A stretch of DNA of 64,000 nt from positions 62,001-126,000 of the forward strand of contig NW_006763291.1 of assembly GCF_000218685.1 (NCBI RefSeq). Reading direction: 5' to 3'. Below are positions 33,429-44,970 of this stretch, in pieces (positions within the stretch are counted from its first letter, which is position 1; each line of letters opens with the position of its first letter). Position numbers and translations under genes: made by a program. Source of the DNA: Serpula lacrymans var. lacrymans S7.9 (Eukaryota > Basidiomycota > Agaricomycetes > Boletales > Serpulaceae). The notes under the pieces are model-generated. The model was not told the origin of the DNA. It did not search any database and was given only the letters and a program-made list of their open reading frames with translations.

Positions 33429-33748
33429 TATTAAGAACAAAGCTTGAAGGAAGTGTCTAGCCACTTGCTGAGAGCAATCAGGGACTGGAACTAGAGTCCA
33501 ATGTGAGTAACTATATTATTAGAGAGTATGACAGGTATACAGTACCTAGAGTCCAATGTGAGTAACTAGAGAATAGGGAGCATTGGACTCTGCAATACTG
33601 TCCAAAGTTTTGTAAACAAAGGTAAACAAAGCAGCCATAAAGGCAAAATAATAGAGAACACAATCAATAGTGAATGATAGAAGAATAGATAGAGAAAGGA
33701 ATGAAAATATATAGGTAGCACAAAGGTGCAGAATCACCAAAACTAACA
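33429..33748 (-). mobile_element. Solo LTR, family C, GGAAC duplication, TG...TA ends
   Basis: On the minus strand TGTTAGTTTTGGTG...TTTGTTCTTAATA, 320 bases, flanked by GGAAC at 33424-33428 and 33749-33753. The copy at 51556-51876 has the same ends and its own duplication. A short antisense frame across it is a by-product. Confidence 0.92.
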
Positions 33749-34690
33749 GGAACTCTCTACAGGCTTCTCCCCCGGCCCCCCTTCCTCCCTTGTGCTCAAA
33801 TTTATTGAGCGCATCGAGTGTGCTGACCCCAATTCCCCCAAATTCAATGAGGATGACCATGGTGTTTCATGGGGCCATCATCAGTTTACGTTGGGTTCAA
33901 TGACGTCTTCCTCTGTACTAACATCTTGGACTGCAATAGGTAATTGCGAGACGGCAAGACATCTAATCGCTGCAACGAGGCACATATGTTTCCAGGAAAA
34001 GATTTTGTCCTTGACCTTCCTTGCCGACAACTATCTCAACAATATACTTGAACAAATCTGGGCTGCCTGGAAGGCAGCTGGAGGAGTAAGTTCTTTCCCT
34101 CATTTCATAATATTCAAACTGATGCTACTTTTACAGCCGGTATCTAAGGGAAAGGCTTCTTCAGCGGTCTCTATGACATCAGCCTCTGCGTCTTTCATTT
34201 CAACAGCTACAGATCCCCCCTCTTCTGTCTTGTCAGCATTGGCTCTCACTTTCCTTGTCTTAGTGGCCACCTCTGTCTCATCAATGGAACAATCCACAGT
34301 GGGTGGGTCAGATTTGGCCGGCAAAGATGATCGTTGTGCAGGGTTACAAGTAAGTCATCACCAAGGTCCATCAATATATCTATTGACTCACATTCGGTTT
34401 ACAGGTCTTGCAGAAGAGGAGCTGATGGAATGGATCAAGGCTAGTGGGAATGTCATCACTAACCTGAAACAGCGGACAAAAAAAGGTGATTGTCAATTTT
34501 ACACTTCGATATCATCTCACATGGTTTCACAGATCTGGTCACCATTATCCTGGCCTTACCCATCAAGAAACAGCCCTCCGAGGTGGAAGTCGAGTCTATT
34601 ATGTCCAAGGCAAGTGGCCCGCTATATCTCTTACTAAACTACTAATTTACATTACTATTACAGCGGAAGGCGAAGAATGTAACATCCAAA

Positions 34691-35176
34691 TCCAAGAAGT
34701 AATCAGTGGTTCTCTTGTCGTCGTCATCATGTTCTTTAGGAAATTTTTTTATTGTCATCATTGTGTATATGCTTTTCTTTTGGACTGATCAGGAGCTCTC
34801 ATTGTCATTATGTTGTGATTTTTGTATGCTTTTGTATATTATTGTATGCTCTGTGCTACTAGGACTCAGCAATGTGACTACGTTGGACTTAATATTGGAC
34901 TTTGATTGACTGTTACTGAACTTCCAATGACTGTTATTATGTCAATTGGACTACATCAGATTTCAGATGAACTGGACCTTGCTGGACTCTCACTGGACTA
35001 TGTTCTATGTTCCCCGAGAAATAAGACTTCATTAGACCCGTTACAGGACTATTTATACGGATTCTAGTCATAGTTCTTGCATATCAGACTGTTGCTGGAT
35101 TATTATTGACTACATGTGACTACACTTTTTACTGAGGGTAATGGGTGGCTTCAGATAAACAATTTTGGTCCCATCA
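34691..35176. other. No recognisable feature
   Basis: Contains runs of GGACTNNNNNTGGACT-like wording near 34860-35000 but no defined repeat and no gene. Confidence 0.4.
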
Positions 35177-35896
35177 TTACTGCTATTTTCAAAACACTTG
35201 TCACAGGTGATACTTTACACTTTTATAACCTCAAACTCATGAGAATTTTAATTCCATCATTTTTGGGCCTAATTCTATAATTCTTGATGATCCTGAAAGG
35301 TAAAAATAAGCCCTAGATGCTGGTATAAAAATAATACTTATATAGAAAGAAAAAATATTAGTATTAAAAATGCCCTTATACTGAGGATATATGAATTTTC
35401 CTGTCCATTTCATTCACATAAGTGAAGAGAAGTAGGCTATAAACTAAAGCTTTAAGCTTATGCTATATGCTTGTACAACCTATTGGTATCTATACATATT
35501 CAAATATATTTTTAAGAATAGATAACTAGTTTCACAAAACTGTAACTGTAGTATAATATGGGTTTATATAGACTTCAAGTTATATAACTAGTACTAGCAC
35601 CTCATAGAAGTATAATGCCTACTTTTTATATTTATTTGTTCACATTTATGACAATAGAACAACCAGGAAAATTCATGCATCCTCAGTATAAGGGCATTTC
35701 TAAGACTAACATAAATTTGTTTCTATATAGATATTATCTTGATGCCAGCATCTACAACTTATTTTTACCATTTAGGATCATCAAGAATAAATAGAATTTG
35801 GTCCAGAAATGTTGAAATCAAAATTCTCATGAGTTTGAGGTCAAAAAAGTATGAAGTGTCACCTGTGACAAGTGTTTTAAAAACAACAGTAATCTA
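35177..35896. mobile_element. Foldback element with ~220-bp inverted arms
   Basis: The left arm (about 35177-35410) and right arm (about 35670-35896) are imperfect reverse complements, starting with AAAACACTTGTCACAGGTGA and including CCTCAGTATAAGGGCATTT near the inner ends. The centre of about 250 bases has no coding capacity. No target duplication is certain. Confidence 0.8.
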
Positions 35897-36109
35897 TGCA
35901 TATTCCTATTATATATATTACTAAATCTATCACATGTTTCACAACCATGTCTATTTTTATGACACATATGTTTTTAGAATGCCTGACTGACAATAAAGGA
36001 ACTGTGTTTTTATGGACACATATCTTTTTGCAAGACTACATTACATTATATTACAAATACTTTACCAAATTTTCATAAGCAAGTATAGTACCATATGGAA
36101 TGGTATCCT

Positions 36110-36305
36110 CACTCACCCAATTTGCACTTCAGGCACCCCCAGGAGCCTAACATTTAGATTGATCACCCACTGTACATCTATCCACCTAAAACGTAGATTT
36201 TTCCTGGTCTGTCCCACACTTTTTGCCTCTGGGATCATCCCAAATATAATATAAATGGGACATCCCATTATTTGGGATGGTCCCAGTGGGATGAACATAG
36301 TACTT
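36110..36305 (-). repeat. MITE-like repeat, inverted copy of the one at 25475
   Basis: Reverse complement shares GGTGGATAGATGTACAGTGG, GGGACAGACCAGG and palindromic GGGACATCCCAT blocks with 25475-25690. Confidence 0.65.
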
Positions 36306-37195
36306 GATTAGCAATTACCACCATATAACATTGTTTTCACAGGATGGATAATATCATTTTACTGTGTTATATATATATTTTTTAGAGGCTTATTGCTGAA
36401 ATGTTGACACATGTATGTAATGTAAATATAATCCAAAATGAAATAACACATAGAGTATATTTGTGGTCATAAAAGGAAAAGTATGCTTCAGAGTATTACA
36501 AATTATTAATTGCCAAAGGCTACATAACATCATGATGAAACTCAAAACAGCACAGTCTGAAAAATATTGCCAATACACCAACTGATACAACAACCACAAA
36601 AATTATCAAACCTGTGAAATGCCTCTACCCCTTGTAGAGACTTTGGAAATATTTTGAACTTTTGATATTCTCTTTATGAACTAATAGATGTTTGAATGCA
36701 GGTTTACTGAAGTGTTGAATGATGAATCATATATCACATGGATAACTAGAATATGTCTGGCTATTTGTGCTTAGGAATGCTTATTCTTGTCCTTTTAGCA
36801 GTGTCATATAGAAATGAAAAGTGGAGGGTAATGTTATTATAGAAAAGCTGATAATCAATTTAGGTTTGGCAGAAAAAACATTTTTAAAGGAGTATGGCAT
36901 ACTATTATATGATAATAAATCCAATAACTATTGATGTATGTATTTGTAGCCAAACTGGTAATACTCTTGCTGTATCAAAATAAAGTAAGGTCATCAAGAA
37001 ATATTATTGAAGAAGGGTGGAAATGTTACTGAAGGAAAACAGTGTTAAATACACACATAAATAAAAGTGTTTGAGTCAAAGATGGACATAAGTGAAAGCA
37101 CAAATCAGACTAGTCAAGGTGATTAGGTTCAAGAATATAATATCTGAGATTGTGAAAAGAGAAAGCCTGTAAGTAGGTAAGAATGTTCCACATAA
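36306..37195. other. No recognisable feature
   Basis: AT-rich sequence with no supported gene or repeat. Confidence 0.4.
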
Positions 37196-37199
37196 CTGA

Positions 37200-37450
37200 T
37201 TGGGGTCTTCTATATGGAGGCTGGGATGGTCCCTACAGTAGCCGCTATAGGACAACTGCTATACAGGTCATGGGATATCTTTAATGCAGGTTGGGACATC
37301 ACATATTCCAACTGGGATGGCATGGGCCACAGTGGTTATAGGGCATCCCAAATATAGGTTGGGATGGTCCCACAGTGCTCATGGGACAATCCCATATAGG
37401 CCAAGGGATATACAACATGCAGGATAGAATTATCCAACAGTGGTCATAGG
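37200..37450. repeat. GGGA-TCCC palindromic cluster
   Basis: Repeated GGTTGGGATGGTCCC, GGGACAATCCCAT and ATAGGGCATCCC motifs at irregular spacing, like those at 24.4, 36.2 and 38.8 kb. Confidence 0.5.
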
Positions 37451-37536
37451 TTTATGAGAAATGGTTTACTGATATATCTTGAAGATATTATATCTGGTGT
37501 CTTGCCTAAATCCCAATCCATTTGTGACAAAGGTAT

Positions 37537-37867
37537 TGTTGGTATATTACACTCACTCTATAGATATAATTCTCTCTTTCCTATTCTACCTTCTTTTTCC
37601 TTCATGAATTGACCGCTTTTCTTTGACATTACATAAGCTAATATTTCCCATGCTTACTCCAAAACTCGTAGCATTCTACCTTATACAAACCTCAGTCTCT
37701 TGATAATAAGACTGAGGTATGTCTGTCTACTCTACAGTTCTCATTATATCATTATACTCACATTAAACCATCAGAACATCTCTTTTATAGGTAGTTTACT
37801 ATTCAATAACAGTCTCTTGAAAATAAGACTGAGAACATCTCTTTTATAGTCTTCTCATAGCCTCACA
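37537..37867 (+). mobile_element. Solo LTR, family E, second copy
   Basis: TGTTGGTATATTACACTC...CATAGCCTCACA, collinear with 29383-29733 including both CTCAGTCTC hairpins. Flanks GGTAT and ATATT do not match, so the duplication has decayed or the copy recombined. Confidence 0.75.
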
Positions 37868-37879
37868 ATATTGGATTTA

Positions 37880-38095
37880 GCCATGTGACCTCACATAGCC
37901 ACCTGACCACAGGGAGTGCATAAAAGCAAAGTGGACCAGCCGGGGATTGAACCCAGGACCTTTGCCTATATATAGTGGTGCTCTAACCAACTGAGCTACC
38001 AGCCCTTGTACTAATGTCAACTCATGACATGTGTTGTCTAACAAGGCTAACAGGCTTTGACCTTGACTATTCCAACAGGTATATAGGGAGTTAAC
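37880..38095 (-). repeat. SINE-like repeat 2, minus copy
   Basis: The minus strand reads ACCTGTTGGAATAGTCAAGG, CCTTGTTAGACAACA, then the tRNA-like segment, then TGGTCCACTTTGCTTTTATG. The copy at 50465-50640 shares all of these in the same order, both upstream and downstream of the tRNA-like part. Confidence 0.75.
37933..38005 (-). tRNA. tRNA-like head of SINE 2, minus copy
   Basis: Box A (TAGCTCAGTTGG) and box B (GGTTCAATCCC) are near consensus, the D stem GCTC/GAGC is perfect and the T arm is CTGGG-TTCAATC-CCCGG. The acceptor GGGCTGG/CTGGTCC pairs using G-T wobbles. The anticodon arm does not form five good pairs, so I read it as pol III promoter sequence rather than a working tRNA. Confidence 0.65.
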
Positions 38096-38099
38096 CTTG

Positions 38100-40110
38100 G
38101 AAAGTCTAGTCACTGCCAGATTTCATGTTTAACACTTGACCCATAAGCTTCAGGTCTCCAAAACACAATATCCTTCATCATTATTCAGAGCCAATGAGTC
38201 AGATAGAGTTGGATTATCAGGCATTTACTCTGTTACTACCTCTCCAACCTTTATCCTAAATCTGGTCTATTTGTAGGCAGTTGGCTCCAGATATACTATG
38301 GAAGATTATTGTACAAGAAGATTAAAAGGCTGAATTCTGACACAGGAGTATATAATACATCAGATACCTCAGAATCAATTCTTCCTCAATTTATAACCAT
38401 GTGCAGTTGGTTCAACACTTTGCAACCCTAGACCAACTAATTTGGATTTTCCAAACAGTTTACTTTATTCAGCCATATTAGAACCCTAGGCAACCGGTGC
38501 CAGTGGTTGCACCTTATTGCAGCTACCTGAACATCTGTATGAAAATTGAGTGAAGATTATAAAGGTATTTTGTCTGTATAAGTCTATCCCAAAGTACAAC
38601 ACAGCAGATGGTCTCTGGCCCTTGAGAGCTCTAGTTTTAAATATAGTCTCCAGCAACCATGGATACACAAAACAATACCAGATTCCAACAGGTGAACATA
38701 TTATTGCCACCAAGTTCAGGTATGGTATATCCAAGGAACACTACAGGACCGTCCCACTTTACACATGGGATATCCCATAAGCACTGTGGGACCATCCCAT
38801 GATCACTGCAGGACTATCCTAGAATGTAGAGGAGGATAATTCCACACACATCACATCCCCAGAACAACTCCATAGCCAAATATATATGTAGTATTAGTGG
38901 GGGAGTTCAGAGTACTTGTAATGTATGTTTTGATCCATAGGTTCACCAGTGCTAGACTGCAACTGTCTGTTACACTAAATTACAGGCTTGCTATTCCTAG
39001 ATACTTGTACATAAGACTTGCACATAATAAGCCTTGTCTCAGTACTCACCTCAATAGATACCCTGCTATATTATTATGTTGACTGCACTGAAAAGTGGTG
39101 CAATTGCTTTGCCAAATATAGGTTTTGTTTCACCATCTGGCAACACGCGCAATGAACCTACGGTCTGGAATGACTGAAAATATTACTTTGTATTCCCGTA
39201 ATACACCCACAGCCATTGGGAGGCACATTGTCTTACTACTAGTACATTAGTATAGTGAGATTTACTTGTAGACACAGCCACAGGGGGTGTTTCAGCCAGT
39301 CTGAGATTGAAGTCGCCGAGCCTGAGAGAGGTCAGATAGCAATGAAACTTTGTATTTTTTTTTGGAAGGACATTTATAGCAGCTACAGTGGGCCACATAT
39401 TATTGTATCATTCAAATTGTGACAAAATATTTTATCATGTTGTCATTTGATAGCCAGCCCTTGCATAAAGTTGAGATATTTTAGACATATAAACTCAAGT
39501 TTGTTATTAGTTAAATCAAACAGACATGTTTTATGTGATAGTTATCTTGATTTTGTGTTCATAGTAAGTTATTCATGATATGCTGTAGCAAAATGAAAAA
39601 TGTGCAAAATTAACTCTAATATTAGCAAAGTCTTTGTATTGTATTTGACCACCACAAAATATAAAATCAAAAGTTTTGTAGATAAGAACTAAAAACCCTT
39701 TTCAGGGGCTGCTAATGATTTCAGTACAACTCTATTACACCTGAAGAAAGGTAAAGCACAGCAGAGATAAAAGAAAACAATTAGACAGAACTTAAAGTAC
39801 GTAGTAAAATACCCTTATGAGGTGGGATGTAGTGTTGCTGCAGATCAGTTATGGTTGGTTTTGAGTTGGTTATTCTTGGTTAAGGCCTAATTTGGTTTAT
39901 AGGGTTTAATTAAATAAATAAAATTATCAATTTCAATTTGATTTCCATTCTCAACTGGTTTCAACCTAAAATAAACACCTTCTCTAACCTATGCAAGATT
40001 GTAAGCTGTGATAATGCCCACACAACTCAGACAGGGATATTGTTGTTTGATAGAACTAATTCATTCTAGTCTACAGCAACCTTATATAGTTGTAAAGTAT
40101 AATATAAATA
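38100..40110. other. No recognisable gene; GGGA palindromes near 38750-38830
   Basis: A short cluster (TGGGATATCCCATAAGCACTG, GTGGGACCATCCCATG) belongs with the dispersed palindromic family. The remainder shows no supported gene. GTTTCAGCCAGTCTGAGATTGAAGT near 39290 also occurs near 24644, a further small dispersed repeat. Confidence 0.4.
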
Positions 40111-40117
40111 AAAGAAG

Positions 40118-43089
40118 CTATGGGTCCTCTTCTACCGCTTGGAGAATAGCATTCAGTACATCAGCAGATGTATTTGTATCAGCATCAAGCAAAGTATGAA
40201 GAAGATCCATATCAGGAGACTTATCATCCATCATTTCTTCTGTTCTAACTTGCCATCCTGAAGTAAAATTTAATCGCTCCTTCTTCAGGTAGAACTTGAG
40301 TACCTGGAGTGCTTCCATCAGTCAGTAGAGGGCTGATACAATTACATTTTTTGTATCTGTTTCACTACTTGATGATAATACTCATTCACAAGGAACATAT
40401 GAGGCTTAAATTGGAAGATAATCCATTGCTATAGCAAAGAGAGTTGGAAAAACTTTCCCATCTGCCTGCACAAAAGTCACAAACCAGACTATAGATGAAA
40501 TAAGATGATTTGTGTACTGCCCAAAAATTTAGAGGACTTGTACCCTCACATGAAAGTGGAGCCAAGGCATAGACATTATATTCTTCCTCCACAGAATGTG
40601 CTGTAGGTGCTGTTCCCTGTTTCCTTCCCATTTGCATATCAGAAATACCATATGTATCTGCAAGTGACATATATGCAAGACTAGAAGTTGACTGAGATAG
40701 CTCTTGAGGCTCTGAAGCTTGCAATTGGGAAGACTTATGTTCTCGCATCTAGTTCATGAATAAGCGACCATACTTTATTCTATTTCTTGTGTATAAACTA
40801 CTTACTGTGTCCAGGATTGTTGATTTGGCTTGTCTGATATAGCAGTTTTCCCAATGTTTGCTAATCCAGGAAAATTGTATTGTGGGCATGATCACTATAA
40901 AAGAAGAGATTAAACATTGTATCGCTCCAAATAAAATCACTTACGCATGGCCAAAATATAGGCACTTGTATTATCCACTTGTTGATAATATTTGTTAGCC
41001 CATTTTAAGGCAATAGAAGTAAAAATGCTAAGGCGTGGACTATTTTCCGCTAGGGTTTCCCATTGCGTCGTCACAGTTTCTAGCATTGGAATGCATCCTC
41101 CAAGGAGAGGCATTGACTCTCCAGACATTACTTGTTGTGCAATGTGAGGTACCTAATAAAAAAGGATCATCAGATAGATAGAATACCATGAGAAAAACAC
41201 TTACCATAAGAATAATCTCAAAATCCTGCAACACTAACCATTCAGCATGGGTTAATAAGATATTGTTAATTTCAGCATTGTGGGGCTGTGATAAAAATGT
41301 TTGATGGCCTATTTTTTTATAGTTTTTCCCTAATGATAGTATAGACCACAACTTACTAGCTTAAGTTCCCTCAGTCTGTGTATCATAAAGTAAACTGAAT
41401 CCCACCTTGTGCGCACATCCCACAAAAGCTCTACAGCAGGGAGTTTTTCTGCTTTCCTAGTTGGTGTTTCTTTGAACCAGTTTCTCTTATCACCTGCCAA
41501 AATTAAATTCCTAAATTCATCTTTCCTTTGTCCTGAAGCTCATATAGCTTCAACAACAGCTCTTCTAAGAGTAATAGGGTCCCATTTAAGAGCCTCTCTA
41601 TATTCCTCCAAATCTGGAAAGCCCTGTGAAAGATTGTTTACCCAATTATCTGATAGAGCTTCATAGTTGGCACTTGAGAACTCATCAATTGTATGCTTGA
41701 CACAGATATTAAAAATGTGAGGGAAGCACATGATCCATCGTTCTTGTGGGTTGAAGTCTATTTCTCTTTCTTGAAGCATGGTAGAAAGATGCTCCATGCA
41801 CATTGCATTGTTTTCTGCATTATCCATAGTGAAGTGGCCAACCTAAATATCTCTTGTGATTATACATCCGCTTGGATTCATATACAATATACACTCACAT
41901 TAACAGTTATACCAGCCCTGTCCAAGAGATGCCTGATAGTACGTGCTAATGCCTTGCCAGAATGGTTTCCCTTCAAACAATGAAATGCAATAAGGGCTGC
42001 CTTGGAATGGAGTCCCTGAGTAGCCTCTTCTCTAACAATATAATGCGCTGTCACAGCAGAATATGCTCATTGTGATTTACTAGACCATATATCAGCAGTA
42101 CAAAAAATTTGACCCACAGCGTGCTAGAAAATAAATTAAGATACAAAGCTGAATAAAAGATGCTATACTCACTGTCATGTCATCTTTCAATAGCATGAAA
42201 CAATTTTGCCATGCTTCAATAATAAGCTCATGTAGCTTTGTTTGATGACGTATATCTTCCTCTTGGAGTTCATGTCGTAATAGTAAAAGAAGTTTTCAAA
42301 ATTCTGGATGCTTAACCATGTTCAAAGACTAAATCCATAATTATAAGAGAGTCAGCTTATCTTTGAAAACACTCTTGTTACTTACTTGGTCATCAGCAAC
42401 AATAAAGTTGACCAGATGTTCATAAAAGGCTCTGATGGAGAACTCTGGATGTGCATGAGACTCCTGGCTTCCCATATCTCCAAGCCCACTACAACCTCCT
42501 CTGGATTGTATGCCAGAGGCATCAACAGCAGTTCGATCACTAGCCAATGCCAACCCATTCACTACTTCTCTGTCCTGAAGTCCTTTCCTAGTCATTAGAA
42601 GAGTAACAACCCATTGATGCCGTATTGCAAGCTGCTTTCACTCCTCATAATGAAATTTCTCTATATGGGGACGGAGAACAGAAGTAGATTCATCAGATTT
42701 ATAGATGTAATTGCGAGAACATTTTCCTCTCTTCTGAGACCATTTTTGCTGGAAGTCTTCTGGATTGGCGTTGAAAAGGTCTCTGGAAAGGTTTGTATCA
42801 CATGAGGAAACTAAGGAGTAGGGATATTGATGTACTGACAATAGGTACAAGTGGTTCCCTCCTCTGTATGTTTGAAAAAATGATAGACATCATCTGTGGA
42901 ACCAACACATCCTGGTTCAGGGGGTTCTATTGCAGCTGGAATAGGAGCATGCTGCAGACCCCCAATATCTGTGTTAGCAGGAGTTTCAGATGGGGGTTGT
43001 ATCCTGAGTTTTTCCATAAGGTGAAGAGTATTCAAAAAATAGATGCTTTGGGTCAACAGGAAAGTGTGTACCATTCTCTTGTTCATCAT
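40118..43089 (-). pseudogene. hAT-family transposase, degenerate
   Basis: Minus-strand blocks appear in hAT order. A BED-type zinc finger comes first (DVYHFFKHTEEGTTCTYCQ near 42.85 kb, then STSVLRPHIEKFH near 42.65 kb). The catalytic-core block follows with DNAENN (about 41.82 kb) and IMCFPHIFNICVKH, then RTRWDSVYFMIHRLRELK (about 41.4 kb), then YYQQVDNTSAYILAM and PTIQFSWISKHWENCYI (about 40.85 kb). The C-terminal dimerisation region is near 40.4-40.15 kb with in-frame stops (for example MDYLPI then a stop, later SSSSETDTKN). Blocks are separated by intron-like gaps and frame changes. Typical hAT transposases are 600-800 residues, comparable to the sum here. I could not identify its terminal inverted repeats. 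It is not functional as it stands. Confidence 0.85.
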
Positions 43090-43800
43090 CTAAAGCCCCC
43101 ACATTTGGGTCAAACTCTTCTCTTACAGCTTGGTCAGGCTCCCTGCATGGCTGAGGAGACCTCAGCCTCGACCCTGTGGGAAGTTATGTGCTCTGCTATG
43201 GTTAGGCATAAAAATTGGGTCAAAAGTGTAGTAAAGCAAGGGTGAATGGGACCAGAGAAATATATATAAGTGGACAAGCCTATGAATCATACCTATAAGG
43301 GTGGGGTGATGTGGCAGACAAGCAGCAATACCAGTTTTCTATTGTGGGAAAGAACTTCTAACTTTACAAAGTGCACATTTGCGCATCTTAACCCTAATTA
43401 CCCTCAGCTACCCCAGTCTGGGTGCTCATGGGGAACGGTCTTATGTATGTACTGTAGTAAAGCTTTGATCTGCGAGCTTTGGCCTGGAAGCCACGGTATG
43501 GCATGGCTTCCGTGCCAAAAATGCAGGGGGACGGAAAGCTGAGAATGGCCTTGAGTCAGTCGCCCCAGCGCCAACATAAGTGCTGTAGGTGTGTGCAACG
43601 TCCAAACAGGCCAGATAAGCTGCTTTGACTTCTCAACAAGCAATAATACAAATTTGTCGTATATCAAATTCTGAATGTACAGCTGTGAACTGGCCATGCA
43701 GTCCCGACCAGTGTGTGGCTGTTTAGAATGTGAATTGAAGAGGAAGCCATCGGGGATTAAGGGAAGGGTTTCTATTCTGGGTGTAGCCTGATCAGGATTG
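43090..43800. other. No gene; small hairpin at 43486-43511
   Basis: GGAAGCCA and TGGCTTCC flank ACGGTATGGC (43486-43493 and 43504-43511). The unit might be a subterminal piece of the adjacent hAT element, but this is unproven. Nothing else is recognisable. Confidence 0.4.
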
Positions 43801-44056
43801 CGTCATGCACCAAAATTGATTGGTAGCATGAACAGGTGTCAATAACAAAGCGAATATTCAAAAGACTCGCCTTTGCGCCACACAGGCACAGTGCCACGTG
43901 GAATAGCAATCCAGTCACGCTCACCTTTGCTTTTTCATTCAGTACTTTCCGCGTTTCGGCATTTTGGCAAATTTTTGTGTTGCCACTGGCTACACATTGC
44001 ATTACGCCCTTGCTTTTGTTGTTTCCTTCACTTCCCTTCCTTTGCCTAGCCCCACC

Positions 44057-44599
44057 ATGGGTCCCTTACTCTCGTTTTTATTCTCACCCGACGGTCGTTT
44101 CTGGATCCCCATTTTAGTTCACCTCCTCGTCACCTCCAGCCTCCTCCTCCTCATCTTCTTTGCTCCCCCACCATTTCTGATGTCACCACTTCCTATCTGC
44201 TTCCGTCGCCGATCCGTCAACTACCATGTTCCACTGCTGATATCAGCAAAGCCCTGGCGGCCGGTTCAAATTGGGCAACAGGTCCATCTTAATGACGTCA
44301 ATCTACCATCATATACTATCAAAACATCGGTCACTCATCTTGCCTGGTTGGAGCGTGGGTGGGTAGTTTTTGAGCTGGAGAAGGTTCATCCCCTTGCGTT
44401 GCTCATGTTCATTGCTGTCCCATTCACTTGGGTACACTTATCTTTTGTCCATCGTCTTCGCTACAGCTACACCTACCACACGCTTCCTGGGACTCACTTG
44501 TTCCAAATTGGGACTACTCCCCTCCCTCCCTCGTTTGACCAGGTGGTCCAGTACAACCAGCCTATTGGTAAGGCCATGGAACCATTGGATTTGGACTAG
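44057..44599 (+). CDS. Family F ORF, copy 3, intact 180-codon unknown membrane protein
   Basis: The ATG lies in CCACCATGGG, a good eukaryotic start context. The protein begins MGPLLSFLFSPDGRFWIPIL, continues through a strongly hydrophobic segment rich in Leu/Ile (about residues 14-45, ending FAPPPFLMSPLP), then a soluble part with FRRRSVNYHVPLL, AKPWRPVQIGQQVHLNDV, LAWLERGWVVFELEKVHPLA and YSYTYHTLPGTHLFQIG. Copies 2 and 3 look identical in protein. Copy 4 differs at about 20 residues but has about as many silent as replacement changes and no stop or frameshift, which indicates selection on the protein. A single-pass membrane protein is my inference. I recognise no family. In LTR terms it would sit in U3, upstream of the TATA box. 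Confidence 0.6.
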   Translation: MGPLLSFLFSPDGRFWIPILVHLLVTSSLLLLIFFAPPPFLMSPLPICFRRRSVNYHVPLLISAKPWRPVQIGQQVHLNDVNLPSYTIKTSVTHLAWLERGWVVFELEKVHPLALLMFIAVPFTWVHLSFVHRLRYSYTYHTLPGTHLFQIGTTPLPPSFDQVVQYNQPIGKAMEPLDLD

Positions 44600-44959
44600 G
44601 TGGTGGACCACTGGCTCCAGTTTCTTTTTTTCAGCAGAACATTCATTTACAGTGTGATTATTTTTGATTTTTGAATCATTTATATGGACACATATTTTTT
44701 AGAATGCCTGACTGACAATAAAGGAACTGTGTTGATACTGATAGTGTTTTGCCTTGCCGCTATTGGACTTTACTTTATGGCTATACAAACCTGTGACATT
44801 ATTCACAGCATTCATTGTTCTATCCCTTTTTTTTTCCTTTTTTTTTACAATCTTATCCTGTACTACCTATGCAGGATTCATCAGCATACATTCCTTCCTT
44901 CATGTTCTTTCTCATTCTTTTTGCACAGCTATACTGTGCATAGCCTACTTTTCTTTTAC

Positions 44960-44970
44960 TATATAAACCC
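44960..44970 (+). promoter_or_regulatory. TATA box of family F copy 3
   Basis: TATATAAACCCC, about 360 bases after the ORF stop and about 550 before the 3' end of the repeat. It is conserved at the same place in copies 2 and 4, consistent with an LTR promoter. Confidence 0.55.

Larger units (their letters stand above)
28920..34690 (+). pseudogene. Multi-exon gene of unknown function broken by three solo LTRs
   Basis: Plus-strand coding blocks continue from about 28.98 kb to 34.6 kb. The first is Pro/Gln/Ser/Thr-rich (PPIATPQATSSQPRTT). A conserved-looking block follows (PPLFDALCSLDLNNPTPWIA, then MKIVKDITLFIIRAFELYGA), then exons with GWAQRRITQ and THAWYASYQHKYGHPPNWIP, a coiled coil ending near 31962, an exon with MISSEEWTAIKATTRVTQNK, and a block with FIERIECADPNSPKF and DHGVSWGHHQFTLGSM. 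Introns of 50-60 bases with GT-AG ends are visible, for example at 31962 to 32015 and from 34087. Solo LTRs of three families sit in exons. At each one, deleting the LTR plus one target duplication restores an open frame. Additional stops (for example TGA at 29922) show it is dead. Function and family are unknown to me. Confidence 0.55.

Noticed and set aside
33546..33860. Hydrophobic minus-strand frame at the LTR C copies (also at 51674-51886)
   Set aside because: It is open in both near-identical LTR copies but runs beyond the LTR end in one and shows no evidence of selection; treated as a by-product of the LTR.
43486..43511. Terminal inverted repeat of the hAT element
   Set aside because: The hairpin lies outside the 5' side of the transposase, but no matching sequence was found on the other side and no 8-base duplication is visible.
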